From Pseudomonas kuykendallii (GTDB lineage Bacteria > Pseudomonadota > Gammaproteobacteria > Pseudomonadales > Pseudomonadaceae): DNA of 64,000 bases. Below, piece after piece: positions 38,777 to 48,818 of the stretch. Both the position numbers and the translations under genes were made by a program. Where the stretch lies: assembly GCF_900106975.1 (NCBI RefSeq), contig NZ_FNNU01000003.1, forward strand, positions 372,001 through 436,000, given 5' to 3'. The notes below the pieces were generated by a model. That model searched no databases, was not told the origin of the DNA, and saw nothing but the letters and a program-made list of their open reading frames with translations. How positions within the stretch are numbered: position 1 is the first letter of the stretch; each line of letters opens with the position of its first letter.

Positions 38777-38972
38777 CGGCGCATTCCCAAGGTGCGCGCG
38801 GCGCACCCTACGCCTGGAGGCCTCGACGTAGGGTGCGCCATGCGCACCGCAACCACGGCGCATTCCCACGGTGCGCGCGGCGCACCCTACGACTGAAGGC
38901 TTCGACGTAGGGTGCGCCATGCGCACCGCGACCACAGCGCATTCCCACGGTGCGCGCGGCGCACCCTACGGT
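38777..38972. repeat. 79-bp tandem repeat of REP-like palindromes, about 2.5 copies
   Basis: The word GCATTCCCA recurs at 38781, 38860 and 38939, exactly 79 bp apart. Each unit holds GGTGCGCGCGGCGCACCCTA and GTAGGGTGCGCCATGCGCACC, i.e. two facing palindromes. The last one supplies the TAG stop of the leftward gene that ends at 38966. Confidence 0.85.
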
Positions 38973-40090
38973 TGGCGGTAAGGCAGCGCCGCACGCGCAT
39001 CCTCGGCGTAGGCCAGCACGCCGGCGTGTTCCTGCTGCAGAAACTCCGCCACCGCGGCGCGCAGGCCGGGATGCGCGAGGTAGTGCCAGGAATGGGTGAT
39101 CACCGGATCGAAGCCGCGCACCAGCTTGTGCTCGCCCTGCGCGCCGGCATCGAAGCGTTTCAGCCCGGCGGCAATGGCCTGCTCGATGCCCTGATAGAAG
39201 CAGGTCTCGAAGTGCAGGCGGTCGAACTCCGCCAGGCAACCCCAGTAGCGCCCGTAGAGCGAATCGCCGTCCAGCAGCGAGAACGCCATCGCCACCGGCC
39301 GCCCGGCCTGGCGCGCCAGCACCACGCGGATCGCCTGCGGCATGCGCTCGGCCAGCAGGCTGAAGAAGGCGCGGGTGAGGTACGGCCTCTGCCCGCGCAC
39401 GTGGTAGGTGTTGGCGTAGCAGGCGTAGACGAAATCCCATTCCGCCTCGCTCAGCTGGTGGCCTTCACGCCAGTCGAAGTCGATGCCCTGCCCCGCCACC
39501 TGCTCGCGCTCCTTGCGCATCTGCTTGCGCTTGCGCGAGGCCAGCGCGTCGAGGAAGTCCTGGAAATCCCGATAGCTACGGTTGTGCCAGTGGAACTGGC
39601 AGCCGATGCGCTCCAGCCAGTCGGCTTCGGCGCCGATCAGGGCGTCGAGGCCCGGCTGCGTGAAGTTGACGTGCGCGCTGGAAAGCCCCTCGACCTCCAG
39701 ATAGCCGGGAATCGCCCGCAGCAACTCGAGGCCGGCCACCGGCTCCGCCATCAATAGGCGAGGGCCGCAGACCGGGCTGAACGGCACGGCGCAGAGCAGC
39801 TTGGGGTAGTAGGCGATCCCCGCCCGATGGCAGGCGTCGGCCCAGCCGTGATCGAACACGTACTCGCCATAGGAATGATGCTTGCGATAGGCCGGCATCG
39901 CCGCCAGCAGCCTTCCGCCGTCGATATACACGAGGTGCTCGGCGGCCCAGCCGGAGCCTTCCCCCAGACTGCCACTGAGCTCCAGCGCGGAAAGAAACGC
40001 GTGGCGCAGGAACGGCTGCGGCTCCGGCAACAGGGCATCCCATTGCTCGGCCGGCAATTCGGCAAGGCTCGAAACGACATGCAACGCCAT
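38966..40090 (-). CDS. FemAB/GNAT-like protein (DUF482 family)
   Basis: A 374-residue protein of the COG3146/DUF482 group with two GNAT-like lobes. LRHAFLSALELSGSLGEGSGW opens it, SRKRKQMRKEREQVAGQGI is a conserved basic helix, and YHVRGQRPYLTRAFF and GAQGEHKLVRGF are family hallmarks. These proteins are thought to be acyl- or aminoacyl-transferases; the substrate is unknown. Confidence 0.8.
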   Translation of the reverse strand: MALHVVSSLAELPAEQWDALLPEPQPFLRHAFLSALELSGSLGEGSGWAAEHLVYIDGGRLLAAMPAYRKHHSYGEYVFDHGWADACHRAGIAYYPKLLCAVPFSPVCGPRLLMAEPVAGLELLRAIPGYLEVEGLSSAHVNFTQPGLDALIGAEADWLERIGCQFHWHNRSYRDFQDFLDALASRKRKQMRKEREQVAGQGIDFDWREGHQLSEAEWDFVYACYANTYHVRGQRPYLTRAFFSLLAERMPQAIRVVLARQAGRPVAMAFSLLDGDSLYGRYWGCLAEFDRLHFETCFYQGIEQAIAAGLKRFDAGAQGEHKLVRGFDPVITHSWHYLAHPGLRAAVAEFLQQEHAGVLAYAEDARAALPYRQP

Positions 40091-40476
40091 GCAGGCCCCC
40101 AGGAAGACACGAAGTGAACGCCAGTATCGCGTAGGCGGCAGGTCAGGTGGCCAAAAGCTTCGTCAACGGCCTCGCACAGGTGTGACGAACTGCCCCGGGG
40201 AAAGAAATTTCACGAATTTTTCACCTCTCCCGAAATTCGCCAAAGCCTCTGAATACAAGGGCTGCCACCTCCTTCTCGATCGTGAAGGCTCTGTTTCGCG
40301 GGTTGCAGAGCGGTGCTGTCACACGCGAGCCATCAGTTGGACATCAATGTGTCATGAGCCCTCGGAATACTTGCGCAGGTTTTCGGAGACCCCGCGCTGA
40401 CTGCCAGGCGCCCTCCGCAAGCGCGTCATCTTGGGATTGGCCAATTGCCGACCTTAATTTCGATAGGGAGAAGTTC
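40091..40476. other. Intergenic region upstream of the porin
   Basis: 386 bp between divergent genes. An AT-rich stretch (about 40195-40245) and the segment just before the porin start are candidate promoter regions. No confident operator or RNA gene is seen. Confidence 0.4.
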
Positions 40477-41754
40477 ATGCGTTTAGTTTCCACACTCACC
40501 GGGGCCGGCCTGTGCACCAGCATCCTGATGGCCGTCAGTAACCCGGCCAGTGCCGCGGTCGACGCCAAACTGCTGGAAATGCTGCGTGCCAACGGCGCGA
40601 TCACCGCCGAGCAGTACACCGACCTGTCGGTCGAACTGGCTGCCGACAAGGAAGCTCAGCAGGCCGCGGCCGAAACCCAGGCCAAGAAGCAGAGCGCATA
40701 CGATCAGAAACTGGCGTGGGCGGCGCGGACCACCATCAAGGGCGATATCCGCCTGCGTCACGAAACCGTGGACGCCGAGGGCGCCACCAACATCGCCGGC
40801 GACCAAGACCGTCAACGCGTTCGCGCCCGTCTCGGCGTGTACAGCGAAATCAACCCGCAGGTCGACGCCGGCATCCGCCTGGCCACCGGCAGCGGCACCA
40901 GCGGCGACGGCCGTTCCACCAACCAGAGCCTGGCCGGGATGAGCCAGAAATCGTTCTGGCTGGACCAGGCCTACCTCGACTACCACCCCACCGACATCAA
41001 GGACCTGCACCTGGTCGGCGGCAAGATGCCGCAACAGTGGGTCAGCATGGGCGACGTGATCTGGGACGGCGACCTCAACCCCGAAGGCCTCGCCGTCACC
41101 TACAAGATGCCGCTGGCCGGCAAGACCGAGCTGTTCGGCAGCACCGGCTACTACATCCTGCAGGACAACGTCGACGGCGAGGGCTATCAGTTCGAGCACG
41201 ACCTGCGCATGTACACCGGCCAGGCTGGCATCCGCTTCGCGCCGGCCGACAACCTGAAAGTGACCCTGGGCGGCAGCCTCTACGCCTTCGACAACGACGA
41301 CGACACCAACACCCTGGCGATCAACGGCAACGCCGCCGGCAGCAACGAGTTCCAGCTCTACGAAGGGTTCGGTCAGGTCGACCTGACCGGCCTGGCGCTG
41401 CCGCTGTCGTTCTACGGCCAGTACGTCAAGAACGCCGATGCCGAGACCACCGCCACCGTGGGCAAGGAAGACACCGCCTACCTGTTCGGTGTGAAAACCA
41501 AGATCTTCGCCTTCGGCCTGGACTACAACTACCGCGACGTGGAACGCAACTCGGTGGTCGGCGCCTTCACCGATTCCGACTTCGGCAACGGCAACACCGG
41601 CGGCAAGGGCCACAAGGTCAAGGTCAGCTACGACATCGACAAGAACTTCGCCGTGGCGGCCAGCTACCTGAAAGCCAAGGACGCCTGGCTGGGCGCCGCG
41701 GCTGGCGAGGGCGATGTCGACACCATGCAACTCGACCTCGAAGCCAAGTTCTGA
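40477..41754 (+). CDS. Putative outer-membrane porin
   Basis: A 425-residue protein with a signal peptide (LVSTLTGAGLCTSILMAVSN, cleaved near ASA). A helical segment rich in Ala/Gln (residues about 30-80) precedes a beta-barrel region with alternating strands and a C-terminal Phe (LDLEAKF), as in outer-membrane porins. It fits the putative porin family common in Pseudomonas. The ATG follows AGGGAGAAG. The substrate is unknown. Confidence 0.85.
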   Translation: MRLVSTLTGAGLCTSILMAVSNPASAAVDAKLLEMLRANGAITAEQYTDLSVELAADKEAQQAAAETQAKKQSAYDQKLAWAARTTIKGDIRLRHETVDAEGATNIAGDQDRQRVRARLGVYSEINPQVDAGIRLATGSGTSGDGRSTNQSLAGMSQKSFWLDQAYLDYHPTDIKDLHLVGGKMPQQWVSMGDVIWDGDLNPEGLAVTYKMPLAGKTELFGSTGYYILQDNVDGEGYQFEHDLRMYTGQAGIRFAPADNLKVTLGGSLYAFDNDDDTNTLAINGNAAGSNEFQLYEGFGQVDLTGLALPLSFYGQYVKNADAETTATVGKEDTAYLFGVKTKIFAFGLDYNYRDVERNSVVGAFTDSDFGNGNTGGKGHKVKVSYDIDKNFAVAASYLKAKDAWLGAAAGEGDVDTMQLDLEAKF

Positions 41755-41770
41755 CCGCGACACGCAATGC

Positions 41771-41810
41771 AAAGCGGGGAATGCCGAACACCGGCATTCC
41801 CCGCTTTTTT
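41771..41810. terminator. Bidirectional terminator
   Basis: AAAGCGGGGAATGCCG / CGGCATTCCCCGCTTTTTT, a long perfect stem with T-runs on both strands between the convergent porin and KAS-III-like genes. Confidence 0.85.
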
Positions 41811-41825
41811 GTGCCTGCGAAAAGC

Positions 41826-42950
41826 TTAGCGACGGCGCAGGATCACGCTGCCGATCGAGTAGCCGGCGCCGAACGAACTGAGCACGCCGAGGCTGCCCTT
41901 GGGCATGTCGTCCTGGTACTTGTGGAAGGCGATCACCGAACCGGCCGAGCTGGTATTGGCGTAGGTGTCGAGGATCACCGGCGCCTCGTGCGGCTCCGCA
42001 TCGCGGCCAAGCAGGCGGCGGATGATCAGCAGGTTCATGTTCAGGTTCGCCTGGTGCAGCCAGTAGCGCTGCACGTCGCCGACCGGCAGGTCGTTCTCGG
42101 CCAGGTGCGCGCCGATCAGCTCGGCCACCATCGGGCAGACTTCCTTGAACACCTTGCGGCCCTCCTGGACGAACAGCTTGTCCGGGTTGCTCGCCGACTC
42201 TTCCCCGGCCGCGCGGTTGAGGAAGCCGAAGTTGTTGCGGATGTTGTTGGAGAAGTGGGTCAGCAGCTTGCTGCTGATCACGTCCCACTGGTGCTCCGAA
42301 GTCGCCAGGTCGGCGCGCTCGAGAATCACCGCGGTGGCGGCATCGCCGAAGATGAAGTGGCTGTCGCGGTCGCGGAAGTTGAGATGGCCGGTGCAGATTT
42401 CCGGATCGACCAGCAGGATCGCCTTGGCCTGGCCGACCTGGATGGCGTTGCAGGCGGCCTGGATGCCGAAGGTCGCCGAGGAACAGGCGACGTTCATGTC
42501 GTAGCCCCAGCCCTGAATGCCCAGCGCGGCCTGCACCTCGATGGCCACCGCCGGGTAGGCGCGCTGCAGGTTGGAACAGGCGACGATCACCCCGTCGATG
42601 TCGGCGGCGGTCTTGCCGGCGCGCTGCAGGGCTTCCTTCGCGGCGGCCACGGACATTTCGCAGAGAATGCCCCACTCCTCGTTGGAGCGCTCGGGAATGC
42701 TCGGCACCATGCGCTGCGGGTCGAGGATGCCGGCCTTGTCGATGACGAAGCGGCTCTTGATCCCCGAGGCTTTCTCGATGAAGGCGACGCTGGATTCGCC
42801 GAGCGCCTCGACCTCGCCACGCGCGATGGCGTCGGCGTTGTCGGCGTTGAACTGCGCCACGTAGGCATTGAAGGACGCCACCAGCTCTTCGTTGGAAATG
42901 CTCTGGGCAGGGGTATACAGGCCGGTACCGCTGATCACGACGTTATGCAC
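41826..42950 (-). CDS. Beta-ketoacyl-ACP synthase III-like protein (PA3286 type)
   Basis: A 374-residue thiolase-fold enzyme. [12 protein letters not shown] holds the catalytic Cys, [11 protein letters not shown] the His and [10 protein letters not shown] the Asn. It resembles P. aeruginosa PA3286, which initiates fatty-acid synthesis from medium-chain acyl-CoA; this link is from memory. I chose the GTG at 42950 ([14 protein letters not shown]) because it follows AGAGGAACGACC and matches the conserved N-terminus; the frame opens further at 42983. The ankyrin gene next to it reproduces the PA3286-PA3287 pair. Confidence 0.82.
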   Translation of the reverse strand: MHNVVISGTGLYTPAQSISNEELVASFNAYVAQFNADNADAIARGEVEALGESSVAFIEKASGIKSRFVIDKAGILDPQRMVPSIPERSNEEWGILCEMSVAAAKEALQRAGKTAADIDGVIVACSNLQRAYPAVAIEVQAALGIQGWGYDMNVACSSATFGIQAACNAIQVGQAKAILLVDPEICTGHLNFRDRDSHFIFGDAATAVILERADLATSEHQWDVISSKLLTHFSNNIRNNFGFLNRAAGEESASNPDKLFVQEGRKVFKEVCPMVAELIGAHLAENDLPVGDVQRYWLHQANLNMNLLIIRRLLGRDAEPHEAPVILDTYANTSSAGSVIAFHKYQDDMPKGSLGVLSSFGAGYSIGSVILRRR

Positions 42951-43274
42951 GGTCGTTCCTCTTTTAATTCTGGGGTGTTCCAAAGGGCTGTTGCCGTTTC
43001 ATCGCAGCCACGCGGTTCGGCATGAAACGGCAACGGACCCTGGCTTTAGACTAGCCGCCATTGTGCCCGAAAACCGCGAAAATTCCCTCTCGGGCGCGGC
43101 AGGCGCGGTTTCGACGATGACCCGACGCCTCTACCGGAACCATAGCCTTTTGCAATGAGCGCCCTGGCGGTGCCGATGTCAGGCTGTGCGACACAGCACC
43201 AGCGCACGCGCGCGCTGTCGATAACAGTGGGCGCCGATCGCGCCGCCCCACCGATACCAACAACGGAGACCCGC

Positions 43275-43829
43275 ATGTCGAACCCGAACGCGCGCCCTGC
43301 CGCCGCACCGATGACACCCGAGGAAGAACAGGAATTCGCCAACCAGGTCTTCGATGTCGCCCGCAACGGCGATGCCACGATGCTCGCCCGGCTGCTGGAC
43401 AGCGGGTTGCCGGCCAACCTGCGCAATCACAAGGGCGATACCTTGCTGATGCTCGCCAGCTACCATGGCCATCAGGACGCCGCGCGCGTGCTGCTGCAAC
43501 ACGGCGCCGACGCCAATCTCGCCAACGACCGCGGGCAGACGCCGCTGGCCGGCACCGGTTTCAAGGGCGACCTGGCGATGGCGACGCTGCTGCTGGAGCA
43601 CGGCGCCGATGTGGAAGGTGCCTCGCCGGACGGCAAGACCGCGCTGATGATGGCGGCGATGTTCAACCGCACCGATATCGTCGAGTTGCTGCTGAGCCAG
43701 GGAGCCGACCCGGCGGCGCGCGACGCCAACGGCGTCACTGCGATGGCCGCGGCGCAGGCGATGGGCGCGCAGGACACGCCCGCGCTGCTCGAACGTGCCC
43801 TGCTCGGGCGAGACCGTCCAACCGACTAG
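43275..43829 (+). CDS. Ankyrin-repeat protein
   Basis: A 184-residue protein with about four ankyrin repeats: GDTLLMLASYHGHQDAARVL, GQTPLAGTGFKGDLAMATLL, GKTALMMAAMFNRTDIVELL and a shorter last unit. There is no signal peptide, so it is cytoplasmic and probably binds a protein. The ATG at 43275 follows ACGGAGACC; the frame is open to 43155 without support. The partner is unknown. Confidence 0.85.
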   Translation: MSNPNARPAAAPMTPEEEQEFANQVFDVARNGDATMLARLLDSGLPANLRNHKGDTLLMLASYHGHQDAARVLLQHGADANLANDRGQTPLAGTGFKGDLAMATLLLEHGADVEGASPDGKTALMMAAMFNRTDIVELLLSQGADPAARDANGVTAMAAAQAMGAQDTPALLERALLGRDRPTD

Positions 43830-44875
43830 CCCGCCGCCGCCACCACGCGATTGCGCCCAAGCTCCTTGGCGCGGTACAGCGCCTCGTCCGCCCTCTTCAG
43901 CCAGGCCTGGGCATCCTCCAGCCCGGTATGGAAACCGGCGATGCCGATGCTCAGGCTGACGCTCAGCCCTTCCGCCTGGCTGAACGCCAGGCTGGTGATT
44001 TCTTCGCGCAGGCGTTCGAGCACCGCGAGGGCCTCGCCCGATTCGGTATCCGGCAGCAGCACGCAGAATTCGTCGCCGCCGTAGCGCCCGGCGATATCCG
44101 TCAGCCTGAGGTTGCGCTGGATGCAGCGGCCGACCTCGCGCAGCACCTCGTCGCCAGCGATATGGCCGTAGCGGTCGTTGCTCGACTTGAAGTGATCGAC
44201 ATCGATCAGCGCCAGGCTCGCGGCCTGACCACGCGCGCGGCAGTCATCGAACACCAGGCTCGCCTGCTCGCTCCAGTAACGTCGATTGAACAGCCCGGTA
44301 AGGCTGTCGGTGCGGCTCAGCTCGCTCAGCGTGCGCTTGTGCTGGCCGAGCTGGATCGCCAGCCGATAGAGCACCAGGCCGATGGTCAGCGGATGAATGA
44401 CCAGCATCGGCAGGCAGGCGTAGAGAATCTGCTGGCTGATCTGCGGGGTGAAGCTGAAACCCAGCAGCAGCACCGAGACGACCATCCCCAGCGCCTGCAT
44501 CGCCATGCCCCGCAGCACGAAGCGCACGCCGCCCGCGGCGGTGTTGTTCATCGCCAGCATCGACAGCATCATCACCGTCGGCAGCACGTTGAAGCCGATG
44601 CTGGCGATCCAGAAGCCGCCCATCAGAGAGTCGAACAGCACCTGGCGCCGCTCGATCACGTAGGGCGAGCGCGAGCGCAACGCCATCCAGTAGGCCAGCA
44701 GCGGCCAGCCGTAGGAAAACGCCACCAGCAGCGCCCATAGCCAGATCGGCGACTGGCGTTCCCAAAGCACCACCGCCACGCACAGGAAACCCGTGCCCAG
44801 CCCGATGGCGCGCGGCAGAAACGCGCGACGGACGAAGGAAAGGCCGGCTTTATCGGAAGTGATGGGATCGTGCAC
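43826..44875 (-). CDS. Membrane diguanylate cyclase (GGDEF)
   Basis: A c-di-GMP synthase. The N-terminal membrane region with about six helices looks like a MASE2 sensor, and the C-terminal GGDEF domain has LTGLFNRRYW, DVDHFKSSNDRYGH and an intact RYGGDEF, with no clear RxxD inhibitory site before it. The start is uncertain: GTG at 44875 (VHDPITSDKAGLSFVRR) fits the likely conserved N-terminus; ATG 44977 and GTG 44995 are in frame. It overlaps the ankyrin stop by 4 bp on the opposite strand. Confidence 0.85.
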   Translation of the reverse strand: MHDPITSDKAGLSFVRRAFLPRAIGLGTGFLCVAVVLWERQSPIWLWALLVAFSYGWPLLAYWMALRSRSPYVIERRQVLFDSLMGGFWIASIGFNVLPTVMMLSMLAMNNTAAGGVRFVLRGMAMQALGMVVSVLLLGFSFTPQISQQILYACLPMLVIHPLTIGLVLYRLAIQLGQHKRTLSELSRTDSLTGLFNRRYWSEQASLVFDDCRARGQAASLALIDVDHFKSSNDRYGHIAGDEVLREVGRCIQRNLRLTDIAGRYGGDEFCVLLPDTESGEALAVLERLREEITSLAFSQAEGLSVSLSIGIAGFHTGLEDAQAWLKRADEALYRAKELGRNRVVAAAG

Positions 44876-45072
44876 GTCGAGGTCTTGCGAAAGGACTGCC
44901 GCCACTATATCCGATAGGACCAGGCCCTTGTGTGAAAGGCCGGGGTGCCATCCCGGCGCCAGCCACGTAGTCTGCATCTGCAGAATCGGGACCACCCGAC
45001 CCTGCGCGTTGCGCTTCCCAACGAAACGTGCCGGCCGCTCGCCGCCCGGCCCCCGTGATTTCCGGAGCCCGC

Positions 45073-46680
45073 ATGACCCTGTCGCTGCTCAGCCGTTACG
45101 CCGTGTTCGCCTTCTGTGTGCTGTTCACCGTCATCAGCGCCTTCTTCCTGGGCCACGAGTGGCTCTGGCCATTCACCCTGATCAGCGCCGCGCTCGCCCT
45201 GGTCGGCCTCCTCGACCTGGCACAGCCGCACCGCGCAGTGCGCCGCAACTATCCGGTGATCGGCAACATCCGCTACCTGTTCGAGGCGATTCGCCCGGAA
45301 ATCCGCCAGTACCTGCTCGAAGGCGACGGCGAGCAGTTGCCGTTCTCCCGGGCCCAGCGTTCGCTGGTCTATGCGCGGGCGAAGAACGAGGCCGGCGACA
45401 AGCCGTTCGGCACGCTGCTCGACGTCTACCAGGACGGCTTCGAGTTCATCGGCCACTCGATGCGCCCGGCGCCGCTGGGCAATCCGGACGATTTTCGCGT
45501 GCTGATCGGCGGTCCGCAGTGCCGCCAGCCCTACTCTGCCTCGCTGTTCAACATCTCCGCGATGAGCTTCGGCTCGCTCAGCGCCAACGCCATCCGCGCG
45601 CTGAACAAGGGCGCCAAGCTGGGTAACTTCGCCCATGACACCGGCGAGGGCAGCATCAGCCCGTACCACCGCGAACACGGCGGTGACCTGACCTGGGAAC
45701 TGGGCAGCGGCTACTTTGGCTGCCGCACCAGCGACGGCCATTTCGACCCGGAACGCTTCGCCGAACAGGCCGCCAGTCCGCAGGTGCGGATGATCGAAAT
45801 CAAGCTGTCGCAGGGCGCCAAGCCCGGCCACGGCGGCATCCTGCCCAAGCACAAGGTGACCCTAGAAATCTCCGAGACCCGCGGCGTACCGATGGGCGAG
45901 GACTGCGTGTCGCCGTCGCGCCACAGCGCCTTCGACACGCCGACCGGCCTGTTGCACTTCGTCGCCCGGCTGCGCGAGCTGTCCGGCGGCAAACCGGTCG
46001 GCTTCAAGCTCTGCCTGGGCCACCCGTGGGAATTCATGGGCATCGCCAAGGCCATGCTGGAGACCGGCATCCTGCCCGACTTCATCGTCGTCGACGGCAA
46101 GGAAGGCGGCACCGGCGCCGCGCCGCTGGAGTTCACCGACCATATCGGCGTGCCGATGCGCGAGGGCCTGCTGTTCGTCCACAACACCCTGGTCGGAATC
46201 AACCTGCGCGACAAGATCAGGCTCGGCGCCAGCGGCAAGATCGTCAGTGCGTTCGACATCGCCAGCGTGCTGGCCATCGGCGCGGACTGGGCCAACTCGG
46301 CGCGTGGCTTCATGTTCGCCATCGGCTGCATCCAGTCGCAGAGCTGCCACACCAACAAATGCCCCACCGGCGTCGCCACCCAGGACCCGCTGCGCCAGCG
46401 CGCGCTGGTGGTCGAGGACAAGGCCTCGCGGGTCTACAACTTCCACCGCAACACGCTGCGCGCGCTGGCCGAAATGCTCGCCGCCGCAGGCCTGGAGCAT
46501 CCCGCGCAACTGGACGCCCGGCACCTGGTGCGGCGTGTGTCCGCCACCGAGATCAAGCTGTTCTCGCAGCAGCACGTGTTCCTCAAGCCCGGCGAGTTGC
46601 TCGACGGGCCGATCGAGAGCGAGTTCTACCAGCGCATGTGGACGATGGCGCGCAGCGACAGCTTCGACGCGCGCGCCTGA
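45073..46680 (+). CDS. FMN-binding glutamate synthase family protein
   Basis: A 535-residue protein with two N-terminal membrane segments and a glutamate-synthase-type FMN barrel. FNISAMSFGSLSANAI, GEGSISPYH, LSQGAKPGHGG, VDGKEGGTGAAPLEF and IGCIQSQSCHTNKCPTGVA (3Fe-4S Cys triplet) are the GltS-core motifs. It lacks an amidotransferase domain, so it is not a complete glutamate synthase; the physiological reaction is unknown. Confidence 0.85.
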   Translation: MTLSLLSRYAVFAFCVLFTVISAFFLGHEWLWPFTLISAALALVGLLDLAQPHRAVRRNYPVIGNIRYLFEAIRPEIRQYLLEGDGEQLPFSRAQRSLVYARAKNEAGDKPFGTLLDVYQDGFEFIGHSMRPAPLGNPDDFRVLIGGPQCRQPYSASLFNISAMSFGSLSANAIRALNKGAKLGNFAHDTGEGSISPYHREHGGDLTWELGSGYFGCRTSDGHFDPERFAEQAASPQVRMIEIKLSQGAKPGHGGILPKHKVTLEISETRGVPMGEDCVSPSRHSAFDTPTGLLHFVARLRELSGGKPVGFKLCLGHPWEFMGIAKAMLETGILPDFIVVDGKEGGTGAAPLEFTDHIGVPMREGLLFVHNTLVGINLRDKIRLGASGKIVSAFDIASVLAIGADWANSARGFMFAIGCIQSQSCHTNKCPTGVATQDPLRQRALVVEDKASRVYNFHRNTLRALAEMLAAAGLEHPAQLDARHLVRRVSATEIKLFSQQHVFLKPGELLDGPIESEFYQRMWTMARSDSFDARA

Positions 46681-46698
46681 GGCGCTGGAGCCGCGCCG

Positions 46699-47589
46699 TC
46701 ACTCGCTGCGAATCTGCGCGTGGGCGATCAGGGCGAAGATGAAGCTGCCGCCGACGATGTTGCCGGCCAGGGTCGGCAGGGCGAAGTGGAAGATGAACTC
46801 GGACCCGCCGATCTCGCCGTTGAACATCAGGTAGCCGACCTCCGCCGAGCCGACCACGATGTGGCTGAAACTGCCCAGCGCCATGGCATAGGTGACGATG
46901 CCGATGACCCAGATCTTCGCCCCTTCCGCCGCCGGAATCAGCCAGACCATGGTGGCGATCATCCAGCCGGAAACGATGGCCTTGGCGAACATCGGGTAGG
47001 TGTCGTTTTCCATCACCTCCCTGCCGATTTCGAGAAACGCCTTGTCCGCCGCCCCGTTGAAGATCGGCAGATGGAGGATCGAGAAGGCGAACAGCAGGGT
47101 GCCGCAGAGGTTGCCGAAAAGCACCACCGACCACAGCCGTAGCAACTGCATGAAATGCGTGCGGGTCGGATCGCTCATCACCGGCAGCACGGCGGTCAGG
47201 GTGTTCTCGGTGAACAGCTGCTGGCGCGCGAGTATCACCGCGAGAAAGCCCACCGGGTAGCCGAGGCTGGTGATCAGCGTCGCCAATGGATGCTCGCCGA
47301 CGTTGGCCCGCAGCAGGCCCATCACCATCAGCGAAAGGCCTATGGTCAGGCCCGCCGCCAGCGCCGACCACCAGAGCGCCGCCAGGCTGCGGCCAAGTTC
47401 GTGATCGCCCTGCGTACGAATCACCTCGTGCAGCACCTGCGCGCGCGGCAGCTGGTTCTTCTCGACCTCGCGCTCTTCCTCGGCGGAAAGCTCCTTGCCC
47501 GCCTCGCCCCGCTCCTCGACCACATGGCCGGACTTGTCACGGCGCGTCGTCGTCCCGTCGCGCGGCGGGGTATCGTCATCGTCCTTCAT
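46699..47589 (-). CDS. Formate/nitrite transporter-family channel (YfdC-like)
   Basis: A 296-residue inner-membrane protein of the FNT family with six helices. The first 60 residues are hydrophilic and charged, as in YfdC-like members rather than FocA. ARQQLFTENTLTAVLP and FSHIVVGSAEVGYLMF are FNT signature regions (pore slit and periplasmic loop). It begins at the ATG 47589. The transported anion is unknown. Confidence 0.82.
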   Translation of the reverse strand: MKDDDDTPPRDGTTTRRDKSGHVVEERGEAGKELSAEEEREVEKNQLPRAQVLHEVIRTQGDHELGRSLAALWWSALAAGLTIGLSLMVMGLLRANVGEHPLATLITSLGYPVGFLAVILARQQLFTENTLTAVLPVMSDPTRTHFMQLLRLWSVVLFGNLCGTLLFAFSILHLPIFNGAADKAFLEIGREVMENDTYPMFAKAIVSGWMIATMVWLIPAAEGAKIWVIGIVTYAMALGSFSHIVVGSAEVGYLMFNGEIGGSEFIFHFALPTLAGNIVGGSFIFALIAHAQIRSE

Positions 47590-47818
47590 GTTTTCTTCCT
47601 GGGGCCGGAGTCCAGCTATAGGCAACCGCCGCCTTCGCGCGGTTCCTCGCCAGGGCGCTCGCCGCGCAGAAAAAAAGGCCGGCGCGGCAGGGCCATGCAA
47701 GCGTCGCCAAGGCTCTCGGCCGGGCCATCGGGGGCGGCGATAGCCAGCATATGACCAAGACTGCGGCCGCGCTTTCTCGCTAAGCTGAGTGCCTTTCATG
47801 CCAGGCCCAGACGGAACC

Positions 47819-48538
47819 ATGCGCTCAATCGTTCTCGCCCTGCTGGTCATCTGCAGTCCGCTTGCCGCCGAGGAGCGCGCGCTGCGCTTTTCGATCACCG
47901 AAAGCTCGACGATGCCTATGGTTCGCATCGAGGACGGACAGACCACCGGAGGCATTCTCTACGACCTGCAGATGCGCCTCGCCGAGAAGGTCGGGCGCCG
48001 CGCGCAGGTCATGGTGCTGCCGCGGCTGCGCGTACAGCAGATGCTGGTGCGCGGTGAAATCGACGCGCGCTGCGACGTCAATCCGGCCTGGCTGAAGGAG
48101 TCCACCCACCAGTACATCTGGAGCGTGCCCTTCATGGTTCACCACGACGTGCTGGTGGGCACCGCGGCGGACCTGCCTCGCCAGCCGCCGCCGGGCGAAA
48201 CGATCGGCACCGTGCTCGGCTTCGTCTATCCGTCGCTGGAGCCGGCCTTCGCCAGCGGTGCGCTGCTACGCGACGATGCGCGCACCCAGGACCTGGTGCT
48301 GGCGAAACTGGCCGCCGCGCGCGACCGCTACGCCATCAGCAACGAGCTGACCCTCGACTGGTTCAACCGCACGCGCGCCGGCGGCCAGCCCCTGCGCAAA
48401 CTGGGCGTGCTCAGCTCGGACATCGTCGCCTGCATCGTCCGCGACGAGCCGGACGTACCCACCCACGCCCTGTTGCGGGCGCTGGTACGGATGAGCGTGG
48501 ACGGCGAGTTCGAAGCCATCCTCGCGCGCTATCGCTGA
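47819..48538 (+). CDS. Periplasmic substrate-binding protein, family 3-like
   Basis: A 239-residue exported protein; signal MRSIVLALLVICSPLAAE. The mature part has TTGGILYDLQMRLAEKVGR, MVLPRLRVQQMLVRGEIDA and a central GETIGTVLGFVYPSLE hinge, like solute-binding proteins of the SBP_bac_3 type. No permease or ATPase genes are adjacent, so it may act as a stand-alone sensor or a transporter subunit. Confidence 0.8.
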   Translation: MRSIVLALLVICSPLAAEERALRFSITESSTMPMVRIEDGQTTGGILYDLQMRLAEKVGRRAQVMVLPRLRVQQMLVRGEIDARCDVNPAWLKESTHQYIWSVPFMVHHDVLVGTAADLPRQPPPGETIGTVLGFVYPSLEPAFASGALLRDDARTQDLVLAKLAAARDRYAISNELTLDWFNRTRAGGQPLRKLGVLSSDIVACIVRDEPDVPTHALLRALVRMSVDGEFEAILARYR

Positions 48539-48672
48539 CGCCGCGCCTTGCAGGCCGGGCGATCCAGACAAGCCTGAACCCACTCGTCCATCAGCCGGGC
48601 ACTCATCGCAGCACCCTTGACGCAGATCAGTACGCATCCATCGATCGCGCTGATGACCAATAGCAGGACCAT
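48529..48672 (-). CDS. Possible small membrane protein
   Basis: A 47-residue frame with an N-terminal hydrophobic segment (MVLLLVISAIDGCVLICVKG) and a basic tail (DRPACKARRQR). It overlaps the end of the binding-protein gene by 10 bp on the opposite strand. No clear ribosome-binding site is visible; it may be chance. Nothing else is seen in 48539-48818. Confidence 0.25.
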   Translation of the reverse strand: MVLLLVISAIDGCVLICVKGAAMSARLMDEWVQACLDRPACKARRQR

Positions 48673-48818
48673 CGATTTCTCAATCTCCGGGCCGAATGTT
48701 TTTATTCAACCGTGAGCAGTACAGGACGCCTGCCGCAGCGACCCGTCGTGAAACCTGACGACTCATACGCTGCCAGTGCTCCCGCCCACTACTGTCGAGC
48801 TAATTCGAGGATCGAACC

